Positions 21,136-25,925 of a DNA stretch of 25,925 nt are shown in pieces; the first letter of the stretch is position 1; every line of letters starts with the position of its first letter. Source of the DNA: CAZCWX01 sp964502465. GTDB lineage: Bacteria > Desulfobacterota > Binatia > Bin18. The stretch covers positions 1-25,925 of the forward strand of contig CAZCWX010000331.1 in the NCBI GenBank assembly GCA_964502465.1. The letters run 5' to 3'. Both the position numbers and the translations under genes were made by a program. The notes below the pieces were generated by a model. It ran no database searches, was not told where the DNA came from, and saw only the letters and a list, made by a program, of their open reading frames with translations.

Positions 21136-21876
21136 ATGCGTTTCCAGGGAAAAACAGCACTGATTACTGGCTCGAGCTCTGGTATTGGCCGGGCGACCGC
21201 ATTACTATTTGCCCGTGAAGGAGCCGATGTCGTGATCAACGGACGGGACGAACAGAAAATCGCAACTGTGGTTCAAGAGGTCGAGGCGCTGGGACGTCGC
21301 GCGCTCGGCATGCGCGCCAATGTCGGTAGTTTTGCTGAGGTCAATACGATGGTTGAGCAGGCGTTGGCCGAGTTTGGTCACCTGGATATTCTGGTCAGCA
21401 ACGCCGGCATCTTTCATCATCAGTCCTTCCTTGCCATGACCGAAGAGGAGTGGGATGCGGTGTTGAACGTTGATCTCAAAGGCACCTTCAACTGTGCACG
21501 TGCGGTGGTGGGACCAATGGCCGGACAGGGGTGGGGGCGGATTATCTGTGTGACCGCGATTTCTGGGCTGACTGGCTATCCAGAGATGACCCACATTGCG
21601 GCAGCGAAAACTGGCACGCACGGTTTCGTGAAAGCCTTCGCCCGTGAAGTCGCACCTGCTGGTATTACGGTGAATGCGATTGCTCCAGGTTTGGTGGACA
21701 CTCCTATTTTAGTCAACCTCTCAAAGGAGCAGTTGGACCGTTTCACCAACGAGACTCCAGTCGGTCGGATTGGCAAACCCGAAGAAATCGCCGAAGCGTG
21801 TGCGTATTTTGCATCAGACCATGCCGGTTATATCACCGGTCAGATTCTCAATATGAGTGGTGGAACGTTCATCTAA
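21136..21876 (+). CDS. SDR-family oxidoreductase lacking catalytic Ser and Tyr
   Basis: The 246-residue protein is a classical short-chain dehydrogenase/reductase, FabG-like in layout. The cofactor motif TGSSSGIG (11-18), SNAG (88-91), Asn111 and Lys158 are normal, as is the PG turn of IAPGLVDTP. Aligned on GLTG, the catalytic Ser is Ala141 and the catalytic Tyr is Ile154 (in MTHIAAAK; the family expects YxxxK). Dehydrogenase activity is therefore doubtful, although Ser143 is two residues away. AGGAGG precedes the ATG at 21136. The same frame is open far upstream to 20377, but that part is antisense to the DUF547 gene. It is followed by the CocE hydrolase gene, with a repeat between. Confidence 0.92.
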   Translation: MRFQGKTALITGSSSGIGRATALLFAREGADVVINGRDEQKIATVVQEVEALGRRALGMRANVGSFAEVNTMVEQALAEFGHLDILVSNAGIFHHQSFLAMTEEEWDAVLNVDLKGTFNCARAVVGPMAGQGWGRIICVTAISGLTGYPEMTHIAAAKTGTHGFVKAFAREVAPAGITVNAIAPGLVDTPILVNLSKEQLDRFTNETPVGRIGKPEEIAEACAYFASDHAGYITGQILNMSGGTFI

Positions 21877-21887
21877 CCAGCAGTTTT

Positions 21888-21940
21888 GTAGTGACGACTT
21901 CAGTCGTTCCTGCCGTCTGTGAGGCGACTAAAGTCGCTAC
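21888..21940. repeat. Dispersed repeat with twin CGACTnnAGTCG hairpins
   Basis: CGACTTCAGTCG (21896-21907) and GCGACTAAAGTCGC (21924-21937) are each short hairpins, and the outer GTAG ... CTAC ends are complementary. The arrangement is the GTAGCGACTTTAGTCG type of intergenic repeat that is common in many environmental genomes. It fills the spacer between the SDR and CocE genes. Confidence 0.65.
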
Positions 21941-21982
21941 GACGACTCGGACACACCAGCAAACACCTTTACAGAGGTACCT

Positions 21983-23824
21983 ATGGCAGAGCACCGCTAT
22001 CAAGGTTCCTGGCAAGCATTCGACGTGAGTGTGGACCGTGATGTCAGAGTCCCGATGCGCGATGAGATCACACTGGCGACAGATATCTACTTCCCGGCAG
22101 CACACAATCATCCAGCGGCAGGTCCGTTTCCGGTCATTGTTGAGCGGACCCCTTATGATAAGCAGGCGACTCGGTTCGTGCTGCACGCCCGCTTCCTGGC
22201 GCGACACGGCTATGTCGTGCTCGTCCAGGACGTTCGTGGTCGTGGGAACTCGGAAGGGGAATGGTATCCGTTCGCGCATGAGGCACCTGACGGCTACGAT
22301 ACCATCGAATGGGCAGCCTCCCAGCCTTGGTGTACTGGCAAGGTCGGGACCATGGGAACGTCATACATGGCTGCGGTCCAGAGTGCCGCAGCAACGCTCA
22401 ATCCGCCGCACCTGACGACCATGTTTATCACCGAAGGACCGTCCGATTACTACTCCTGTTCCATGCGGCAAAACGGCGCGTTGGAGCAGCGCTTTCTTAT
22501 CTATGCGTTCCACATGGCGGTGACCAGCAAAGAAGCACGCGCGAATCCCATTCTCCGCGCTGCACTCTTAGAGGCACGCAACAATCTCGGCATGTGGCTG
22601 GGGAAACTGCCGCTCAAAACAGGCACCTCGCCGTTACGGTTGCTGCCAACCTATGAGCTGTGGGCGCTCGACCTGCAATCCCATGGGAATTACGACGGCT
22701 ACTGGCGCCAGCGTGGCTATGCGATCCACGAGTACTATGCTGAACATGCCGACGTTCCCACTTTTTACTTTGGCTCCTGGTATGACTCCTATGCACGGGC
22801 AACGACAGAAAACTTCATTGCGCTCAGCAAACTGAAGAAGAGTCCGCAACGATTGTTGATGGGCCCCTGGCTCCACGGGGTGACCATGGACCAGGAGTTC
22901 TCAGGCGACGCCCATTTCGGCTCAGAAGCAGTCGAGGTCTACAATGGGCTGCGGTTGCGCTGGTTCGATTACTGGCTCAAAGGGCTTGAGACCGGCATCA
23001 TGGATGAACCACCCGTGAAGATTTTTGTCATGGGCGGTGGGAGCGGCAAAAAAGTTTTCGATGTGCTCGGTCTTGGCGGACGGATTGACCACGGTGGACA
23101 CTGGCGAGAAGAAAACGAATGGCCGCTCGCGCGTACGCGCGCGACCCCGTACTACCTGCACGCTGGAGGTCTGCTTTCACCAGACACACCCCAGACCCAG
23201 GCGAGTGCAAGCACGTATCGCTTTGATCCCCGCGATCCCGTACCAACCCTTGGCGGCTGCATCTCCGTGGGGTTTGAGTTTATGCCCGCGGGTGGCTTCG
23301 ATCAACGAGCGCGCATAGGCATGTTCGGCATGAAGGACAACCTGCCCTTAGCAGCGCGTCAAGATATATTGGTTTTTACCACCCTGCCACTGGCAGAAGA
23401 CACCGAAGTGACTGGACCGATTACCGTACAGCTCTGGGCTTCCTCTTCGGCATTGGATACCGACTTTACCGTGAAGCTGATCGATGTGTATCCACCAAAC
23501 GCAGACTACCCGGACGGGTATGCGCTCAACCTGACCGACTCCATTATCCGTGCCCGCTATCGCAACTCGTGGACGACTCCTGCACTCCTCACTCCAGGTG
23601 AAGTGTCTCCGCTCACGATCACGCTGTACCCCACCAGTAACCTCTTTGTGCGTGGTCACCAGATCCGGCTTGATGTCTCATCATCGAACTTCCCGCGGTT
23701 CGACGTGAATCCAAATACTGGTGGCCCGCTTGGTGAACCTGGACCGCTCATCGTCGCAGAGAACACTATTTACCACGATGCAGAACATCCGTCGCATATT
23801 GTGCTGCCAATTGTTTCGCAGTGA
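21983..23824 (+). CDS. CocE/NonD family alpha/beta hydrolase (X-Pro dipeptidyl-peptidase fold)
   Basis: The 613-residue protein has an S15-type alpha/beta-hydrolase domain followed by a C-terminal jelly-roll (about 390-613), the layout of cocaine esterase CocE. The catalytic triad can be read: Ser127 in GTSYMAAVQS, Asp268 in FGSWYDSY and His298 in GPWLHG. The oxyanion Tyr lies in ERTPYDK (Tyr58). Such enzymes hydrolyse esters or N-terminal dipeptides, and the family is often misnamed; the substrate is open. Length and domains are complete. AGAGGT precedes the ATG. The 3' end abuts a decayed cyclase gene on the other strand, whose C-terminus is missing. Confidence 0.93.
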   Translation: MAEHRYQGSWQAFDVSVDRDVRVPMRDEITLATDIYFPAAHNHPAAGPFPVIVERTPYDKQATRFVLHARFLARHGYVVLVQDVRGRGNSEGEWYPFAHEAPDGYDTIEWAASQPWCTGKVGTMGTSYMAAVQSAAATLNPPHLTTMFITEGPSDYYSCSMRQNGALEQRFLIYAFHMAVTSKEARANPILRAALLEARNNLGMWLGKLPLKTGTSPLRLLPTYELWALDLQSHGNYDGYWRQRGYAIHEYYAEHADVPTFYFGSWYDSYARATTENFIALSKLKKSPQRLLMGPWLHGVTMDQEFSGDAHFGSEAVEVYNGLRLRWFDYWLKGLETGIMDEPPVKIFVMGGGSGKKVFDVLGLGGRIDHGGHWREENEWPLARTRATPYYLHAGGLLSPDTPQTQASASTYRFDPRDPVPTLGGCISVGFEFMPAGGFDQRARIGMFGMKDNLPLAARQDILVFTTLPLAEDTEVTGPITVQLWASSSALDTDFTVKLIDVYPPNADYPDGYALNLTDSIIRARYRNSWTTPALLTPGEVSPLTITLYPTSNLFVRGHQIRLDVSSSNFPRFDVNPNTGGPLGEPGPLIVAENTIYHDAEHPSHIVLPIVSQ

Positions 23825-23825
23825 T

Positions 23826-24267
23826 GCCGTCACTGAAATATGCCTGCTCCGGGTCACCACTCATGTTGGTAAAGGGCAGTACAGCAATGGAGGGCTTGTC
23901 AGGCAGCGCCAGTGTTGGGGCCTGTGCCCTGCTGCTCAGAGGGGTAGCCGCACCAAGCTCGCCCCGTACCCGCCACACCCGCACCGGCTTGGCGATGTTC
24001 TTGACCGTCTGCTCGCCGAGATCCTCATAACTGAGTGCCAGCTTGTTCTCGATCTGGTCGTGCACGGTCCCGGAGACGCAGATACCGCCAGGCTCCGCTA
24101 GGCTCTCCAGGCGTGCGGCAATATTGACCCCATCTCCGTAGATCCTCTCCCCCTCTACCACCACATCCCCCACGTTGATGCCGATGCGAAATTCCATCTT
24201 GCGGTGGTCGAGTAACGCTGTAGCCTTTGACATCGGCACTGAGAATCGCCGTGAGTTTACGTTCCAT
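23826..24267 (-). pseudogene. Decayed class III adenylate/guanylate cyclase gene
   Basis: On the minus strand an ATG at 24267 with a good AGAGGTG ribosome site starts MERKLTAILSADVKGYS, the usual N-terminus of a class III cyclase with a TPR or TolB-like tail. After Ser17 the frame shifts; the next recognisable part is DHRKMEFRIGINVGDV, EGERIYGDGVNIAARLE, GGICVSGTVHDQIENKL and GEQTVKNIAKPVRVW, in the other frame. About 60 residues of cyclase core (including the second metal Asp) are missing, so a deletion that was not a multiple of three removed them. The sequence then reads KPSIAVLPFTNMSGDPEQ and FSDGIT and stops resembling the family at about 23826, exactly where the CocE stop codon lies. 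It is therefore broken internally and truncated at its 3' end. The 250 bases upstream (24268-24516) hold no gene I can recognise. Confidence 0.85.
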
Positions 24268-24516
24268 GGTCACCTCTCATCACCAGCGATTATCCTCCTA
24301 GCTCTCCAAGTTTGTCAAACGGGCCACCATTTCCCTTCGTGTGACTGGGAGGAAATGTCAGAATCCGTAGTGAGCACGTCAGTCATCGTGACTGGCTAAT
24401 GCTGGGCCTGAGCTGTTGCCGGGAGCGAGAGACGAGCAGACGCTGGAGGCAGTCAGTTCCAGGCCGTGGTTAGGTATTGATCTATTGCTTGCTCACAGCG
24501 AAAACCCGAGTGTCAG

Positions 24517-24720
24517 TTATGTGGGATCGCCTTGGTGCATCTCTTGGCTGCCCTCATACAATGCAAGCTCTTCATGCAACCGGGCAATCATCTTCCGAAT
24601 CCCAGCTTTGGTGAAACCTTTTGCCCCCAACGGATGGCTCTGCTGTAGGCGGTGGAGTCTGTCCTCTAAGAGGTGCAACTCCTCTTGGGCTTTTTGGTAC
24701 TGCTCGGCGTTGGTAATCAT
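24517..24720 (-). CDS. Small coiled-coil protein, possible antitoxin-like
   Basis: The 67-residue frame begins at an ATG at 24720 that overlaps the stop of the upstream frame as ATGA. It is strongly helical and charged: MITNAEQYQKAQEEL, then LEDRLHRLQQSHP, then GIRKMIARLHEELALYEG. This resembles the helical N-terminal part seen before the HTH in some HigA-like antitoxins and in small proteins of unknown function, but no HTH follows and no toxin is near. I do not recognise it firmly. Coding potential is supported by composition and the ATGA coupling. Confidence 0.55.
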   Translation of the reverse strand: MITNAEQYQKAQEELHLLEDRLHRLQQSHPLGAKGFTKAGIRKMIARLHEELALYEGSQEMHQGDPT

Positions 24721-24911
24721 AATGGTATCTCCACGAGTCCCTTACGGCGTCTATCTGGTTCACGCGTTCGGCTAAAAAACGCCACCCACTCTTCCCAATC
24801 GATCTCATCTTCTGCAGCAAAGATTTCTTCTGGGCGACGCGTTAACAACATCTCTTCCAATTCCAGTGCGGGCTCCCCTACGGGCTGCGTGGTTCCCTGT
24901 GTACGCTTCAA
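24717..24911 (-). CDS. Small acidic protein upstream of the coiled-coil frame (uncertain)
   Basis: The open frame has up to 64 residues, beginning at a TTG at 24911. Its last 45 residues look protein-like (EEMLLTRRPEEIFAAEDE and IDWEEWVAFF), whereas the first 18 seem to be read from the end of the structured RNA remnant and have no ribosome site. An internal ATG at 24848 is an alternative start giving 43 residues. The stop overlaps the next ATG. It may be the surviving C-terminus of a longer gene that was interrupted by the remnant. Family unknown. Confidence 0.4.
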   Translation of the reverse strand: MKRTQGTTQPVGEPALELEEMLLTRRPEEIFAAEDEIDWEEWVAFFSRTREPDRRRKGLVEIPL

Positions 24912-25036
24912 CTGTTTCGTTTGGCTCTACATCAGTGCTTCCTCCACAGTTGCCACGCTCGGTATGAGTGGTTGGTTAGACCTTCCTCAGCCGGGACTTC
25001 CACCCGGCAAGAAGCGCCACGCTTCGTTTGGCGCAC
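24862..25036 (-). ncRNA. Structured-RNA remnant resembling a group II intron 5' end
   Basis: On the minus strand the sequence starts GTGCGCC at 25036 and has two adjacent helices, GCGCCA/TGGCGC and GCCGGG/CCCGGC around TGGAAGT, then TGAGGAAGGTCTAACC, CGAGCGTGGCAACTG, GTTGAAGCGTACACAGGGA and GTAGGGGAGCCCGC. The GTGCG start and the GGTGGAAGTCC loop match the 5' domain I of bacterial group II introns, and the intron on the other strand has the same GGTGGAAGTCC element. No domain V or reverse transcriptase follows. It therefore looks like a truncated 5' fragment. A HEARO/IscB omega-RNA-type RNA is an alternative. The right and left bounds are estimates. Confidence 0.4.
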
Positions 25037-25124
25037 TAACGTCAAAGCGCACCGCGAGCCGCCTCACCGAAGCCCTTCGGCTTTTGCAGAACCGCCACCG
25101 GGCGGCGATGCGGTGGAGCGCATG

Positions 25125-25748
25125 GTGTACGCCCGGCATGGGCGTGAGTGTGGGGGTGGAAGTCCCCTGTCGGAGGTTCACCTTCATGAGTCGCAAGATA
25201 CATGAGGATAACTACGAGTCCAAGGCAAGGGCGTCACCGCGAGGTGGGGTCTGAAGGAAGCCGGCGACCGCGTTGCGAGGCGAGGAACACGAAGGGCATA
25301 GCCAGGCTCGCGTCCCGCGGACGAGCGGGCACAACACCGCACAGTCCGGTGAACCAGGGGATGGGGTACATGTCGCGCTTGGGCCGTAACCACTCACGGT
25401 CTTCTCCGGGGAGAGCTGCTCCGTGTCCTGGGAAGTGGCGTGCCACGGAAATTGACTGCGGGGAGGAGAGATCCTCTCTGACCGCGGAGCAGAAGTCAGC
25501 AGAGGTCATATTAGCTCAGTGCCCCGGTGGCATCGAGTGAAGGACCGCACAGGGAGGACAAGGCGGAGGGGTGACCGCCTCGATAGAGCCAGGCCCGACC
25601 GGGCGACGGCTCTGCGGCGGAGGGTCATCGACCCAGCCTTGAGTGAGTTTGCTCTCACTTCACATCCTGCCTGAACCGCCCGGTGCGGACCCGCATGCCG
25701 TGGTGGTGTGGGGAGGGCGGTCAGCGATGACCGCCCTTACCCGATTAT
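25125..25748 (+). mobile_element. Group II intron without an intron-encoded protein
   Basis: The 5' end reads GTGTACGCCCGGCATGGGCG, then GTGGGGGTGGAAGTCCCC, the usual first helices. Domain I landmarks follow: GGTCTGAAGGAAGCCGGCG (from 25247) and GCAGAAGTCAGCAGAGGTCA (from 25490), which in full-length introns stands shortly before the reverse transcriptase gene. The 3' end has a domain V-like helix from GAACCGCCCGGTGCGGACCC (near 25673) to CCGTGGTGGTGTGGGG, and a domain VI hairpin AGGGCGGTCA/TGACCGCCCT before TTACCCGATTAT. The element is only about 624 bases, and no reverse transcriptase or maturase is coded, so domain IV is empty and movement or splicing would need a protein from elsewhere. 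A hairpin ATGCG/CGCAT stands just upstream (25108-25123). Ends are set by the GTG...AT boundary rule and could be off by a few bases. Confidence 0.75.
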
Positions 25749-25924
25749 GTGGGCGCCTCTTCTTTCTCGTCTGGTGGAGACGAAAACCTGATAAGGAAGG
25801 CATCGGCATACTTGTCAAAGTTGTGCTGAAAACAAAGGTCAAGAACACCGAAGACGGCCAGCAATACGCAAGCGATAATGCTGGCGATCGCAAGCGAACC
25901 CGCAAGTTCTACGTAACCCAGAAC
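25745..25924 (-). CDS. C-terminus of a membrane protein (partial)
   Basis: The frame enters from the right edge and ends at TAA (25747-25745), giving the last 59 residues of a protein. It has one hydrophobic helix (LAIASIIACVLLAVFGVL), then DLCFQHNFDKYADAFLIRF, and an acidic tail PPDEKEEAPT. I do not recognise the family. Because the group II intron ends at about 25748, the stop codon itself is contributed by the last bases of the intron on the opposite strand, so the original C-terminus may have been altered by the insertion. Confidence 0.6.
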   Translation of the reverse strand, partial: VLGYVELAGSLAIASIIACVLLAVFGVLDLCFQHNFDKYADAFLIRFSSPPDEKEEAPT

Positions 25925-25925
25925 A

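Noticed and set aside
25509..25540. tRNA-like segment (ATTAGCTCAGT)
   Set aside because: The AGCTCAGT string resembles a tRNA D-arm, but no anticodon arm, T-arm or acceptor follows; it lies within the group II intron.

Overview
This 25.9 kb window (moderately GC-rich, roughly 55-57% by eye) comes from a bacterial chromosome, most likely an uncultivated lineage of the Binatota / Tectomicrobia (Entotheonella-like) / deltaproteobacterial type. That guess rests on gene content: CaiB/BaiF CoA-transferases, luciferase-like monooxygenase, amidohydrolase-2, CocE hydrolase, Uma2, Rieske ferredoxin. It also rests on several families of short intergenic repeats of the GTCAGCN / TACTGAC kind. No rRNA, tRNA or phylogenetic marker is present, so the assignment is weak.

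Layout. (1) 1-5.4 kb, minus strand: the start of a membrane sensor protein, a secreted PPC-domain protein preceded by a candidate terminator-containing leader or sRNA, a stand-alone Cas6 with its own terminator and no CRISPR array in view, and an AcoR-type sigma-54 activator. (2) 5.4-6.4 kb: a 577-base spacer with a plus-strand terminator and an inverted repeat, then a PaaI-like thioesterase gene divergent from the next block. (3) 6.5-15.1 kb, plus strand, a likely operon: a double CaiB/BaiF CoA-transferase, a CADD-type p-aminobenzoate synthase with every known catalytic residue at the same residue number as in Chlamydia, then bioF-bioA-bioD-bioB with ATGA overlaps at bioF/bioA and bioA/bioD, and an exported luciferase-like protein. 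The biotin genes make biotin from pimeloyl thioester, but no recognised pimeloyl-making gene is present, so the CoA-transferase is an interesting candidate. (4) 15.1-18.8 kb: an MFS anion transporter (minus), then VOC protein, amidohydrolase and Rieske ferredoxin (plus), a catabolic-looking set. (5) 18.8-24.3 kb: Uma2, YcgN-like Cys-cluster protein, HNH nuclease and DUF547 protein (minus), an SDR lacking the catalytic Ser and Tyr, a CocE/NonD hydrolase, and a decayed adenylate cyclase gene. (6) 24.5-25.9 kb: two overlapping small ORFs, a minus-strand structured-RNA remnant resembling a group II intron 5' end, an apparently complete but ORF-less group II intron on the plus strand, and the C-terminus of a membrane protein gene whose stop codon lies in the intron's 3' end.

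The strongest points for a second look are the double CoA-transferase whose interdomain linker is made of a dispersed repeat and whose first half has lost the catalytic Asp; the CADD enzyme in a biotin operon; the ORF-less group II intron; the orphan Cas6; and the candidate leader RNA at 2036-2118. All family calls are from reading the sequence; no database search was run.
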